Numbered from the stretch's first letter, positions 6,439 to 15,313 are shown. The stretch: 36,376 bases of DNA from Clostridia bacterium (GCA_017522795.1 JAFWXZ010000040.1:1-36376), one strand, 5' to 3'. Numbers and translations: made by a program. The notes: generated from the letters alone by a model not told the origin.

Positions 6439-8755
6439 TCCAGAGCTTCGGCAGGCTCTTTCGGTAGAGGGGATCGTCAAAGCGGTCGTCTATCAGCACG
6501 ATAACGCCGCGGTCGTCCTCTCGCCTGATCACTCTGCCCGCCGCCTGAAAGACTCTGTTCATTCCCGGGTAAATGTAGGCGTACTGCTTGCCCTCCTCGT
6601 ACTTGTCCTGGTAGTAGGCGGCGATCGCCTCTCGCTCGTAGGAGAGGGCAGGCATACCGATGCCCACGATAACCGCGCCGATCAGCTCCTCACCCGCCAG
6701 GTCAATGCCCTCGGAGTAGATTCCGCCCATCACGCAGAATGCTATCAGATAATTGCCGTCCTCTTTTTTGAACTCCTCGAGGAACTGCGCCTTTTCCTCT
6801 CTCGTCATATCGGGACGCTGGGAGATCACGCGGATCTTGGGATACTTCGCGCGAAAGACCTTACACAGCGCCTCGGAGTAGGCGAAGGAGGGGGAGAATA
6901 CCATATAGTTGCCTCGCCTTGCCGAAACGGTGGCAGCCACAGCCTGACAGACCGCCATAAGCGTGTCCTCGCGCTCGGAGTATCGGGTGCTAATCCTGTC
7001 CATAATGCAGACCGAAAGCTGTGAGGGATCAAAGGGCGAGTTTACCTCAAGGATGTCATCCGACCTGTCACCGCCGAGAATAGAGCGGTAGTAAGGCAGG
7101 GGAGACAGGGTTGCCGAGAAGAGCAGCGCGCCGTGTCCCTTGTTAAGTCCAGCTCGGATCGCGGGAGAGGTGTCAAGGCAGAAGATCTTTGCCCGAATTT
7201 CGCCACCGTCGTAGAACAGAAACAGCTTGTATGCCGAGTCAAAGCGGGAGAGCCCGTCGGCAAATTTCTTCATTTTATAATAGAACGCGCGCAGGTAGGA
7301 AAGCCTCTGCTCGCTCTCGTCGTCGCTTGCCCGCTGATTTATGAAGATCTCATCCTCTAAAACCCGCATCAGCTCGTCAAAGAGGGTGAAAAGCCTGGTC
7401 GGTATCTCAGAGAGGGTTGCCGCGCCGATCATTTTGCCACTCTTGTCTGCCCGAAGCTCGTCCTTGAGATAGGGCATAAGTGTGTCGGACATCACCGCGG
7501 CGGCGGTAGAGCAAAGCTTTTTCGTCGCGGAGAGCGCACCGAGTAGCTCCTCCTCGGCAGGCGCGTAAAGCTCTGAGAGAGAGATCTCTGCCGAGTACAT
7601 CTCACGGGCGCGCTCGCTAAGATTGTGTGCCTCGTCGATAAGAAAGGCGTATTTGCCCCCCTTGGTAAAGAAGCGCTTGATATAGACCACGGGGTCAAAC
7701 AGGTAATTGAAGTCGCAGATCACCACGTCGCAAAGCTCGGCGTAGGTGAGCGACAGCTCGTAGGGGCAGACGGTGTACTCGTTGGCAACAGCCCGCAGCT
7801 CCGCCATACCAACCACGGTTTTGTTAAGATTTGAGAGTGCCAGCGCCGCCTCGGCAATTCTGTTGCAGGCAGAGCGAGGGCACATTTTCTTTGATTTTTT
7901 ACAGATGCTGCGCTCGAGGCAGATCTTCTCCTTTGCGGTAAGGATCACCGCGCGGATGATCGCGCCACCCTTTGCCATAAGCTCAAGGCAGTCGCGCGCC
8001 GCCTCTGCCGTGGTGGTCTTTGGGGTAAGGTAGAACACCTTTTCCACCCGTCCGTCACCGAGAGCGCGGAGAGCGGGGTAGAGGGCAGAAACCGTCTTTC
8101 CCGTGCCTGTGGGCGCCGTGGCGTAAAGACAGCCGCCGCGGGAGAGGGTGCGGTAGGCGGATCTTACAAACTCGCTCTGCCCCTCGCGCACCTTGCCGTA
8201 GGGGAACTTCATAATCTTCATTGAGGGCAGTCGCTCGGTCACCCTCTGTATCTCGGGAGAGGCGAATATCCTAACCGCCACAAGACACTTGTTAAAGAAG
8301 CTCTCAAGCTTTCTTTTGCTGACCACCTCGGTCTTTTCGGCAAGCTCGCCGCTTGCCTCGCAGAGATATATAAAGCGGATGCTTACGGGATCAAAGCCCC
8401 TCTCTCGCGCCAGCATATAGGCGGCAATATAGCCCTCACCGCGAATCTCGGCGATCTCGCTTTTCTTCGGACGTCGGGGATTTGACTCAACGCCCCTTGC
8501 AATAGTGATCTCGCCGCCCGAGATGCCGTCGATAGTAGCCGAAAGCTCAAAGCTGTACTGTCCGTCAATAAATCGGTAGCAAAGCCGCTCCTCCGTCATC
8601 TCGCCAATAAGACCGAGCAGGCGGCGACGGCTTACCGCGCTGATATTCGGCTCGTCCTCGTCGTAGGAGACGGAGGGAGAGATGCCCCGCCTTGCAATGC
8701 TGACAAACTCGCCGAGAGTTATTCTGATCAGTTGATTATCCGCGTCGTATCTCAT
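6359..8755 (-). CDS. DinG/XPD-type superfamily 2 DNA helicase
   Basis: This 798-residue protein has an N-terminal region of about 180 residues that resembles a PD-(D/E)XK-type fold but shows no clear catalytic E-x-K. The helicase core follows. Walker A APTGTGKT is at 214-221, with a cysteine cluster C279, C285, C292, C297 and C330 typical of an XPD-like iron-sulphur domain. DEAH is at 374-377, a motif SATLSPLPYY is present, and a motif VI-like QAAGRVIRREDDRG lies near the end. It is expected to unwind DNA 5'-3' in repair. I start at 8755 because AAAGGAGG lies six bases upstream; the open frame extends further into the promoter. The 3' end has been rewritten by a repeat insertion. Confidence 0.88.
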   Translation of the reverse strand: MRYDADNQLIRITLGEFVSIARRGISPSVSYDEDEPNISAVSRRRLLGLIGEMTEERLCYRFIDGQYSFELSATIDGISGGEITIARGVESNPRRPKKSEIAEIRGEGYIAAYMLARERGFDPVSIRFIYLCEASGELAEKTEVVSKRKLESFFNKCLVAVRIFASPEIQRVTERLPSMKIMKFPYGKVREGQSEFVRSAYRTLSRGGCLYATAPTGTGKTVSALYPALRALGDGRVEKVFYLTPKTTTAEAARDCLELMAKGGAIIRAVILTAKEKICLERSICKKSKKMCPRSACNRIAEAALALSNLNKTVVGMAELRAVANEYTVCPYELSLTYAELCDVVICDFNYLFDPVVYIKRFFTKGGKYAFLIDEAHNLSERAREMYSAEISLSELYAPAEEELLGALSATKKLCSTAAAVMSDTLMPYLKDELRADKSGKMIGAATLSEIPTRLFTLFDELMRVLEDEIFINQRASDDESEQRLSYLRAFYYKMKKFADGLSRFDSAYKLFLFYDGGEIRAKIFCLDTSPAIRAGLNKGHGALLFSATLSPLPYYRSILGGDRSDDILEVNSPFDPSQLSVCIMDRISTRYSEREDTLMAVCQAVAATVSARRGNYMVFSPSFAYSEALCKVFRAKYPKIRVISQRPDMTREEKAQFLEEFKKEDGNYLIAFCVMGGIYSEGIDLAGEELIGAVIVGIGMPALSYEREAIAAYYQDKYEEGKQYAYIYPGMNRVFQAAGRVIRREDDRGVIVLIDDRFDDPLYRKSLPKLWKGVKFIGTARALREELDRFWSDGDNK

Positions 8756-8783
8756 ATGCCGCCTCCTTTCGTTTGATATAAAT

Positions 8784-8812
8784 ATTTTATCATATAATGG
8801 ACGTAAAGTCAA
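8784..8812 (-). promoter_or_regulatory. Promoter of the helicase gene
   Basis: TTGACT (8807-8812) and TAAAAT (8784-8789) are spaced 17 bp apart on the minus strand, right beside the terminator of the phage cassette. Confidence 0.8.
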
Positions 8813-8814
8813 GC

Positions 8815-8842
8815 AAAAAGAGGTGAGCAGAAGCCCACCTCT
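8815..8842 (-). terminator. Terminator of the phage cassette
   Basis: Read on the minus strand, AGAGGTG (8836-8842) pairs with CACCTCT (8819-8825) and is followed by five T. It closes the unit that begins near 15345. Confidence 0.82.
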
Positions 8843-8865
8843 CGTATAGCTTTAAGCCGATTGGC

Positions 8866-9060
8866 TTATTTTATTTCGGGCAACCCTGCCACGCTGGTCA
8901 GTAGTGACAGTATGACAGCCATCAGAGCCGCAGATACTACCGCCAGCCAATTTACCTCGCCCAGCATTACTGCCGTTCCAATGCCCGCTATGGCGGTCTG
9001 CGCTAAGGTTTTCACCGCCCGAACGCCTGCTGCCCGAAGCCATTTTTTGAAGCTTTCCAT
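8866..9060 (-). CDS. Phage holin, r1t-like
   Basis: This 64-residue protein has an N-terminal basic amphipathic stretch (SFKKWLRAAGVRAVKTLAQT) and two membrane segments (about 19-36 and 40-58), closing with LTSVAGLPEIK. This is the pattern of the r1t-type holins of Gram-positive phages, which open the membrane for endolysin. The ATG at 9060 has GGAGG five bases upstream; a GTG two codons earlier is not needed. It is the last gene of the cassette. No endolysin gene follows, which is unusual because holin and lysin are normally adjacent. Confidence 0.82.
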   Translation of the reverse strand: MESFKKWLRAAGVRAVKTLAQTAIAGIGTAVMLGEVNWLAVVSAALMAVILSLLTSVAGLPEIK

Positions 9061-9117
9061 ATTCACCTCCGTTTTTTTGAGAGGGACGGCTCCCTTTATC
9101 GGAACGCCGCCCCAAAT

Positions 9118-9411
9118 TTAAAGTCCGATCCTGGCGAGAATAAAGCCTATGGCAGCCGCCACAAGCAGAGTGATTATCTGGGTTATCAGCATCTCCCAAC
9201 GCTGCGCGGGCTTGCCTGTCAGCGACTTTACGTCGCCCTTGATCTCCTTTACGTCCGCTTCAACCTGTCTTTCGCGGACTGCAAGCACCTTTACCGTGCC
9301 TACAAGCTCGTCAAGGTTGTCCTGCCGCCTTTCCACCTCGTCTATGCGGTGTGAGTTGCTCTTGGCTCGCTCCTCCACCTCGGTAAGCCTTCTCTCGTGA
9401 TCAAGATCCAT
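9118..9411 (-). CDS. XhlA-like coiled-coil membrane protein
   Basis: This 97-residue protein has a long charged coiled coil (residues 1-65, with heptads such as LTEVEERAKSNSHRIDEVERR) and one C-terminal membrane helix (about 75-95). This resembles haemolysin XhlA of PBSX-type prophages, which acts with a holin in lysis. I choose the ATG at 9411 because AAGGAGG lies six bases upstream; the upstream TTG lacks one. The gene lies between the connector gene and the holin gene, consistent with a lysis accessory. It could also anchor particles to the membrane; that is speculation. Confidence 0.75.
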   Translation of the reverse strand: MDLDHERRLTEVEERAKSNSHRIDEVERRQDNLDELVGTVKVLAVRERQVEADVKEIKGDVKSLTGKPAQRWEMLITQIITLLVAAAIGFILARIGL

Positions 9412-9422
9412 AAGCTGCCTCC

Positions 9423-10265
9423 TTACGCCCAACCGTTCAGGTTCTCGTAGGCGGTGTCAATGACGGGGTAGCTGCCTCGCTCCAGCTTTTCGATAAGGCT
9501 GTCGTAGTGTGATTTGTAGTATTTTGCCAATGCCTCGTCGCCGTCAAGCAGCAGGTAGGACGCCACAAGCAGAGGAAAGAGATGCGTATACTCGTCGGGC
9601 ACGTCAAGCTTCTCGCCCAAGGCTCCGGTGGCAAGAGTAGGCAGACGGCGGTAGGTTATCACTATCTCGCCGTTGTACTCGGAGGTAAGCTCCGCAAGTC
9701 CGTCCCGCAGAGTACAGCCCTCGATCCTCTTACCCGAGCCGTCCTTGGCAGGGGAGAGGAAGGACATAAAGTCACCGTATAGCTCACGCACGCTGTAGGT
9801 AGTAGCTCCGCCCGGCTCGGGAATATCCTCGGGATTGTCCGAGAACATCTCCTCGTACACCGAAAAATCGTATATGCTAAAGGTGTACGTGCCGAAGAAG
9901 CGAAGGCTTGTGCCCACGGCGGCTATCGCCTTGAAGGTCTTTGTCTCGTTGCCCGTAGATATGTTGGTAAGCGTAGAATGACCGCCGGATATAGTCAGCA
10001 GCTGACAGCTGCCGTGGATCCTGAAGCTGTAGCAGTTTCCGCTTATCTCGATCTGAAAGGGACTGCCGTTTACACAGTTTATCTGTCTGTGATAGACGAT
10101 AGGCTTAACGCCCCTTGCAATCATTCTAACCGTCTTTGGGATAACTCTGTCGCTGTACAGCTCCATAAGGGCAAGGTTGGTGGAGCTTAACAGCGGGAGG
10201 CTTGCCGTATCAAGCTCGATAGAGCCAAGCAGGCTTACCTGCTTTATTAATTCTTCATAGGTCAT
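9423..10265 (-). CDS. Head-tail connector/adaptor-like protein with beta-rich insert
   Basis: This 280-residue protein is in the connector position downstream of the capsid gene. The N-terminus (MTYEELIKQVSLLGSIELDT) and C-terminus (DVPDEYTHLFPLLVASYLLL, ALAKYYKSHYDSLIEKL) look like the helical ends of phage adaptor proteins that bind the portal. Between about residues 50 and 140 lies a beta-rich part with QIEISGNCYSFRIHGSC and SLRFFGTYTFSIYDFSVYEE, similar in feel to carbohydrate-binding or fibre-like domains. The start follows GGGGAG by seven bases. The assignment rests mainly on position and end patterns; it could be a decorated neck or receptor-binding part. Confidence 0.6.
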   Translation of the reverse strand: MTYEELIKQVSLLGSIELDTASLPLLSSTNLALMELYSDRVIPKTVRMIARGVKPIVYHRQINCVNGSPFQIEISGNCYSFRIHGSCQLLTISGGHSTLTNISTGNETKTFKAIAAVGTSLRFFGTYTFSIYDFSVYEEMFSDNPEDIPEPGGATTYSVRELYGDFMSFLSPAKDGSGKRIEGCTLRDGLAELTSEYNGEIVITYRRLPTLATGALGEKLDVPDEYTHLFPLLVASYLLLDGDEALAKYYKSHYDSLIEKLERGSYPVIDTAYENLNGWA

Positions 10266-10292
10266 TTTGATCTCCCCGCCCCTTCTTCGCTA

Positions 10293-11360
10293 TTAGATCT
10301 GAATGTTCGCCGCCTTGGTGATCTCGGTGGCAGAGTCAACCGCAAGACAGATGTGCTTGTAGGTGCCAAAGCCTACGCCGAAGCGGCATCTGCCGTTCCA
10401 GATGTAGTTGCCGGTGTGGTTGTCCACCCAGTTGGTGACGGTGAGGGGAACGCGGTTGAAGAACATATTACCGCAGAGGTTCTTGTTCGCCTCGCTGGAC
10501 ATTACCATAAGGCGCATATCATCGGGCTGCCAGGAGGGAAGCACGATCACGTTCCAGTTGCCGTAGTGAAGGTTGATATCGTTGTAGCCGTTGCCGAGCG
10601 CGCCGTCAGAGCCGCACACCTTCTTTACTATTGCCTCGAGCTTGGGGTTGTTGCCGGGAATAATAACGGTGTCTGCGGTGTAGCCCAGCGGCTCGCCTCT
10701 CTCGTCTACCATGTTGCGTATCTTGCCTGCAAGGGCGTAGAGCGCCGCCTCAAAGGTCTCGGTGGTATACTCTCTTTCGCTGCCCGAGCCCTTGCCGAAG
10801 ATATCGCCCCAGAAGTAGTTGTCCTGAGTACCCTCCGCGGCTCCGTAGATGCCCCATACGTGACCCTTGGAGAAGAGGGGAAGACCCTCGGAGGTGGTGA
10901 GGTCGAGATTTGCGCCTGCATAGGTGGCGTTGGCTGTGGTCGCGCTGATAAGCGCCTTTTCACAGATCTTGTTGATGGTCTTGTAGTAGGCGCGGACAAA
11001 GTTCTCGGCTCTGTGCTTCGCATCTGCCGCCACACCGTAAAGGGCATCCTCCATCATCTCTGCGGTGATGGTAAATTCCTTGGTGAACTGAATATGCTCA
11101 ATGAACTTCTGGTAGGTGTTGACGATAGAGTCGGTTGCCGCGGTGTCACCCTCCTCGGTAGCTTGGAAAACGTCAAACTCGTTTCCGCCTACGATGGTCT
11201 CACCGAAACGATTGCTCTTTTCAACGTTGAAGAGCGCGTCGCAGATGCCACCCTTTTTGGTAAGCAGGTCGCTCTCGTGCTCTATTATCATTTTGATAGG
11301 GTTTTCAAGTCTGCCTATCGCGGCGTCGTTGTAGCCGCTGTTTTTAGAATAAACTATCAT
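10293..11360 (-). CDS. Phage major capsid protein (HK97-like)
   Basis: This 355-residue protein has the expected length, place and features of an HK97-fold capsid protein. It has an N-terminal arm, an E-loop-like region (FDVFQATEEGDTAATDS), a long helix rich in EMMEDALYG and RAENFVRAYYKTINKI, and a C-terminal part (IIPGNNPKLEAIVKKV, WNGRCRFGVGFGTYKHI). The start has AAGGAG eight bases upstream. The frame is intact with no internal stop. No protease gene is adjacent and no long cleavable delta domain is evident, so maturation may not need processing. Confidence 0.85.
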   Translation of the reverse strand: MIVYSKNSGYNDAAIGRLENPIKMIIEHESDLLTKKGGICDALFNVEKSNRFGETIVGGNEFDVFQATEEGDTAATDSIVNTYQKFIEHIQFTKEFTITAEMMEDALYGVAADAKHRAENFVRAYYKTINKICEKALISATTANATYAGANLDLTTSEGLPLFSKGHVWGIYGAAEGTQDNYFWGDIFGKGSGSEREYTTETFEAALYALAGKIRNMVDERGEPLGYTADTVIIPGNNPKLEAIVKKVCGSDGALGNGYNDINLHYGNWNVIVLPSWQPDDMRLMVMSSEANKNLCGNMFFNRVPLTVTNWVDNHTGNYIWNGRCRFGVGFGTYKHICLAVDSATEITKAANIQI

Positions 11361-11386
11361 TTTTTATCTCCTTGTTATTTAAAAAA

Positions 11387-11773
11387 TTATTTTGTCACTC
11401 TTTTGTAGAGTCTTTGGATCTCGGCGTCGCTGAGTCCGCCGAAAAGCTCACGCAGCTCGGTCATCTCGCTCTTGCTGAGCGCGCCGCGGGGTACTCTTGC
11501 TGCCCTCGGTACGCTGGATGTCAGATGTGAAAGACTCGCGTTTTTGTCTGTGTCAACCTCTGTCAGCGCAGTAGAATCGTCGCTCTGCTCCTCCGTCACC
11601 TCGCCTGTCGGGCATTCGTTCTGTACTGCTTCATAATTCTGAACTCTGCACTCTTCACTCTGCACTTTACTTTCCTCCCTTGGCTCTGAGGTCTCCGCCA
11701 ACGGTCTTTTTGCCGCAAGGCTCTTTAGTGCTTTTATTGGGTGCAGTAATCTTTTTAGTACTGAGGTCTGCAT
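11387..11773 (-). CDS. Small scaffold-position protein carrying a repeat insertion
   Basis: This open frame of 128 residues lies between portal and capsid, where scaffold genes usually sit. The C-terminal third (LSKSEMTELRELFGGLSDAEIQRLYKRVTK) is helical and scaffold-like. The middle (SKVQSEECRVQNYEAVQNEC) is a translation of the interspersed GTGCAGAGT-type repeat seen between host genes. The ATG at 11773 has no ribosome site. A different-frame ATG at 11798 has one and opens a 43-codon frame that stops at the repeat. The gene may therefore have lost or shifted its original 5' part. Confidence 0.5.
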   Translation of the reverse strand: MQTSVLKRLLHPIKALKSLAAKRPLAETSEPREESKVQSEECRVQNYEAVQNECPTGEVTEEQSDDSTALTEVDTDKNASLSHLTSSVPRAARVPRGALSKSEMTELRELFGGLSDAEIQRLYKRVTK

Positions 11774-11798
11774 ATACGCTTTTTTTCTTTTTCTTCAT
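11667..11798 (-). CDS. Short alternative-frame ORF after the portal gene
   Basis: Forty-three codons start at an ATG with AAAGGA about eight bases upstream and begin MKKKKKSVYADLSTKKI. The frame overlaps the 128-residue frame by 107 bases and ends with TAA at the edge of the inserted repeat. It could be the original start of the scaffold-position gene, now in another frame, or a small basic phage protein. Only one of the two frames is likely to be the true N-terminus. Confidence 0.35.
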   Translation of the reverse strand: MKKKKKSVYADLSTKKITAPNKSTKEPCGKKTVGGDLRAKGGK

Positions 11799-11820
11799 TT
11801 TTTGTTCCTTTCTTTTTTCT

Positions 11821-13584
11821 TTATGACTCCGCGCCGCCTGTGACGGTGGGGGTAATATCTGCCGCAGGAGGTTCTTCTACGTTGACTAATCCTGCTGCGC
11901 CGCGGTTGATTATGTCCTGGAAATACTCCACGTTTTCTCTCGCGTAGGGGAAGCGCGCCTTGTCCTGCAGCTGCCAGTAGCGCATAAGGGTATAGGGGCT
12001 CTCCCTGTCGCCGAGAGTTCCGCGCTCAAGGTTGGTAAGGTTTATCTCCCACAGCGTCTCGCTCTGATACTGATCGTCGGCGTTTACGTCAACGGTGAAG
12101 AGGTAGGAGTCGTCGTAGTAGTAATTTCCCCGTCTGTCGCACTCGATAAAATCGTAGCGGTTGAACTCGGTGAAGTGCATTCTGCCGAAGGTGTCGCGGT
12201 AGGCAAATCTTCTCGGCTCGTCGGCGAAGGCAAGATAGTGCTTGAATATCAGCTCGTATATCTTGCAGTAGGCAAGGTGCTTCATACGCTTCTTGGTCTC
12301 AAGGCGGCTGGAGGCGCGTGAGATCTTCAGCTGTCTTGCATAGCCCGACTCGCTTGTGGCGGCGTCAAGTCCCTGCAGCGCGTCGGAAATACCCAGCACG
12401 CGCTTTGCCTGATCGTAGAGGCGGTCTGCCTCCTCCACGTCCTGTTTTATGTCGGGGGTGGTGTCGATAGTGCCGTAGCTTGCCATAGACTCGCCCGGGC
12501 GTGTCTTTATCACCTGTCCGAATACGGTGTTGTTAAGCGATACCGCCGTGCCCTCGGGCATTACGGGGGTCACTCCTGCGCGGAGCAGCTTCTGAAGTAT
12601 TCTTGACTCCACCTTGTTTATCGCCTGCTGCTGTGGGCGTATCCTCTCGCAGTCCGATCCGCCGAGAAGAAGTCCGTCACCGATGGTGTTCTTCCTTACG
12701 ACTATGGGGAAGTCACGGGGAACGTAGTAGGGTATAGTAGCCTCGCTACCGTCAGGCAATCTGACCTTCTCGCTATTCCCGTCAATATAGTAGGGATCGG
12801 GCAGGGCGCAATCACAGCTCTGAAGCTGACGTCCGCACTCGCGGCAGACGGCGGTCTTTCGCTTGTAGTAGCCCTCGATATCCGAGAGGACAAGCTCGCC
12901 CGAAAAGACGAATTTACCCACCTGACCCTGCCCGTCTCTGTAAAACGCCAGGATGACAGCCACCGCGTCGCCCATAGGATCGTCAAGGTCGGCAAGGTAT
13001 TCGCACTCGGCAAGGGCAAGCTCCTCCTCTGCCACCCCGTATTTGCTCATAAGCTCGGCGCGGGTGGTGGTGAAGTGAAGGAAGCAGTATTCCATATCCT
13101 CCACCGACTCTATGGAAGGCTGGGGAATGAAGTCCATAGGAGAGAGCAGATGCACTCTCACGCCGCCCTCGCCTGCGTTGTCGGTCTGGTTGCTGTCCCA
13201 CTCAACGTAGAACACGCTGCCGCCGTAAATATAGGTGTATCGCTCGTCGCGGTCGTTCAGCTCCTCGAAGGGAAGCCTGGATCTGACAGCCGAGGAGAGC
13301 CTCTCGATAGCCCTTGCGTTCTGTTCTCTCTCGGCGCTGTAGCAGCTGGTGTCCACCTTAGGCACGGGAATATCGGCGTTTATCTCGCTCTCGATAAGCT
13401 CGTAGGTGATGTTTCTCACCACGCCTGCCCGCTCGGGTGAGCCGTCGATCGAATCGCTGCCGAGATACTGCTCCATATGCTGAGATAACCTCTCTCGGTT
13501 TCCCTCGGCGGCGAGGACGGCGGAGGAGTAAAGCTCCTTTAACCTCTCAAATCTGGCCTTGGTTTCTTTAGTTAATTCTTTCAA
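11821..13584 (-). CDS. Phage portal protein
   Basis: This 587-residue portal protein forms the ring through which DNA is packaged, and it lies directly after terL as usual. Its N-terminus is helical and charged. A central stretch RPQQQAINKVESRILQKLL and the region RVLGISDALQG...SESGYARQLKISRAS are typical of portals. An unusual feature is a four-cysteine knuckle (C247, C250, C257 and C259: CRECGRQLQSCDC) that looks like a small zinc ribbon. The start codon is TTG, overlapping the terL stop as TTGA, with GGAG seven bases upstream, so translation is coupled. The frame is intact. Confidence 0.85.
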   Translation of the reverse strand: MKELTKETKARFERLKELYSSAVLAAEGNRERLSQHMEQYLGSDSIDGSPERAGVVRNITYELIESEINADIPVPKVDTSCYSAEREQNARAIERLSSAVRSRLPFEELNDRDERYTYIYGGSVFYVEWDSNQTDNAGEGGVRVHLLSPMDFIPQPSIESVEDMEYCFLHFTTTRAELMSKYGVAEEELALAECEYLADLDDPMGDAVAVILAFYRDGQGQVGKFVFSGELVLSDIEGYYKRKTAVCRECGRQLQSCDCALPDPYYIDGNSEKVRLPDGSEATIPYYVPRDFPIVVRKNTIGDGLLLGGSDCERIRPQQQAINKVESRILQKLLRAGVTPVMPEGTAVSLNNTVFGQVIKTRPGESMASYGTIDTTPDIKQDVEEADRLYDQAKRVLGISDALQGLDAATSESGYARQLKISRASSRLETKKRMKHLAYCKIYELIFKHYLAFADEPRRFAYRDTFGRMHFTEFNRYDFIECDRRGNYYYDDSYLFTVDVNADDQYQSETLWEINLTNLERGTLGDRESPYTLMRYWQLQDKARFPYARENVEYFQDIINRGAAGLVNVEEPPAADITPTVTGGAES

Positions 13585-14942
13585 TTTGGTTCTCCATATT
13601 TATTTTTCAGGTATTTTTTTCCCGAGTCGTCTGCCGCAAGGTAGTCCTCCCACATATCCTTTGTCCACCTGCACCTGACTGCTCCCTTTTCCTCGGCGGG
13701 ACGGCTGTAATAGATGGCAAAGCCACGCAGCGCGTCGGGCGCGTGGGTTATATCGTGGGGCTCGGTGGAGCAGTCGGTTGGGCGGATCTTATCAACCGTC
13801 AGGGCGGGCAGGCACTTGATAAGCTCGGTGCAGGATGAGAATATCCGCAGCCTCTGCCGCCCCTCGCCGCCTATGAGCAGCTCCTTTATGGCAAGCCAGC
13901 CGCACTCGCGGTCGTTTGAGGTCTTGGTGAAGCTTACGCCATACTCCGAGAACAGCACCGCCTTGCTCTTTCCCGTCTCCTGACTTCTGTTCCACAGATC
14001 GGGAGGGGCGAGGGTGGCGTAGATGTCCTCCGTGGGCGGTGTTCTCTCGCAAATCCCTACGGCAGCCTGGCTGATTGTAAGGTTTGATTTACAAAATTCA
14101 CGGTAAACGTAGCAAACACCGTCGGGGGACACCGCTATCCACAGACAAGCGAGACGGTCAAGACCGTAGTCCACGGTTCTGTATTTTCGCCAGCTCCGCG
14201 GTATTTCAAAGGGAGATACTACGTGCTTTTTTTGGTCAAATTCGTCAAAGTATTGCCCCTCAAAGATGTTCCAATCGCCGTAAAGCAGAGCCTTTTTTTC
14301 TCTCTCGGGCAGGGCGAGCAGCCTGTCGCGGTAGTGGGGATCACCCTCGGCTAAAAATCTGTTGTCGTCAAGCAGGGCGGGGATAAATATCCTTGTCATC
14401 CCGTCCCCGCCGTCAAAGCTTTCGCCCTGGGGAGAGGGATCTACGAACCTCGCCTTTACCCAGCTGTGTCCCACACCGCCCGGGTTGGTGGAGGACTTTA
14501 TCTGCTTTGGTATATTGCCCGTGCCTCTGACTCGGGATATAAGGTAGAGGTATTGGCTCTCGGTAAAGTGGGTAAGCTCGTCGAAGCGGATAACGTCGTA
14601 TTCTGCGCTCTGATATTGATATACGTCGGCCTCGGCGGCGCAGTAGCCGAAGTCGATTATCGATCCGTTCTTGAACCTACCCGTATGGCTTGAGGAATTG
14701 AAGGTATAGATCTCCCTCGGATATAGCGCCAGGGTGGTGCGGATAAGCGATTTGTCAAGCTCGGAGAAGGTGCGCCTCAGTATCAGCTGCTTTGAGGCGG
14801 GGTACCTCAGGGCAAAAAGCAGTGCGTCCACCGCCTGTCCGTAGGATTTTCCACCACCCGCCGCGCCGCCGAACAGCACCTCGCTTTCGGTCGCGTCAAT
14901 AAACGCCTTTTGCTTTTTCGTCACGGTAAGGTCTATATTCAT
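13581..14942 (-). CDS. Phage terminase large subunit
   Basis: This 453-residue packaging motor has both functional halves. The ATPase has Walker A GGAAGGGKS at 25-33, Walker B DVIRFDE at 116-122 and a coupling-type SSTNPGG near 150-156. The RNase H-like nuclease has RTVDYGLD (D258) and the closing THAPDALRG aspartate. It would cut and pump DNA into procapsids. The ATG overlaps the terS stop as ATGA, and the 3' end overlaps the portal start. All catalytic residues that can be checked by eye are present, which argues against simple decay. Confidence 0.92.
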   Translation of the reverse strand: MNIDLTVTKKQKAFIDATESEVLFGGAAGGGKSYGQAVDALLFALRYPASKQLILRRTFSELDKSLIRTTLALYPREIYTFNSSSHTGRFKNGSIIDFGYCAAEADVYQYQSAEYDVIRFDELTHFTESQYLYLISRVRGTGNIPKQIKSSTNPGGVGHSWVKARFVDPSPQGESFDGGDGMTRIFIPALLDDNRFLAEGDPHYRDRLLALPEREKKALLYGDWNIFEGQYFDEFDQKKHVVSPFEIPRSWRKYRTVDYGLDRLACLWIAVSPDGVCYVYREFCKSNLTISQAAVGICERTPPTEDIYATLAPPDLWNRSQETGKSKAVLFSEYGVSFTKTSNDRECGWLAIKELLIGGEGRQRLRIFSSCTELIKCLPALTVDKIRPTDCSTEPHDITHAPDALRGFAIYYSRPAEEKGAVRCRWTKDMWEDYLAADDSGKKYLKNKYGEPN

Positions 14943-15277
14943 TCCTTGACCTCCAGTCTGAAGGTAAGGTCGTTTATATCCTCCCTTGCATCCTGCTCAT
15001 CAGAGAGTGTGAGCAGGAATTTGGTGAAGCTGCCGTCAAATCGCTTGGTAAGCGCGCCGTCTATGAGAATATCTCTCCTTATCGCTTCGCATTCGCGGTA
15101 GGCTCGGTCGAACTCTCTGCGCCCCCTGAATCTCTCCAGGTCGGCAAGAGTAAGCCCCGCGCCCCTTGCAAATTTCACGAAGCTTGGCACACCCGCCTCG
15201 GCATACTCGGTAAAGTAGCGGTATAGCCGTCTTGGTAGATCCGAGGTGTATTTCACTCGACTTTTCTTTTCCTTCAT
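14939..15277 (-). CDS. Terminase small subunit-like protein
   Basis: This 112-residue protein is in the small-terminase position, immediately before and overlapping terL. It is helical and charged. The segment VPSFVKFARGAGLTLADLERFRG (about 30-52) resembles a helix-turn-helix, and the segment RRDILIDGALTKRFDGSFTKFLL (about 69-91) resembles the oligomerisation part of small terminases that load the large subunit. AAAGGA lies eight bases before the ATG. It is the first gene of the cassette, behind the promoter at 15352-15380. Confidence 0.75.
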   Translation of the reverse strand: MKEKKSRVKYTSDLPRRLYRYFTEYAEAGVPSFVKFARGAGLTLADLERFRGRREFDRAYRECEAIRRDILIDGALTKRFDGSFTKFLLTLSDEQDAREDINDLTFRLEVKE

Positions 15278-15313
15278 TCGTCAGTCCTTTGCTTGTGTTT
15301 TCGTCGGATTTCG

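Noticed and set aside
10353-11408. Long plus-strand frame opposite the capsid gene
   Set aside because: Codon bias on the coding strand keeps it open; it is Val/Gly-rich and has no supported start, and the capsid frame has a clear ribosome site.
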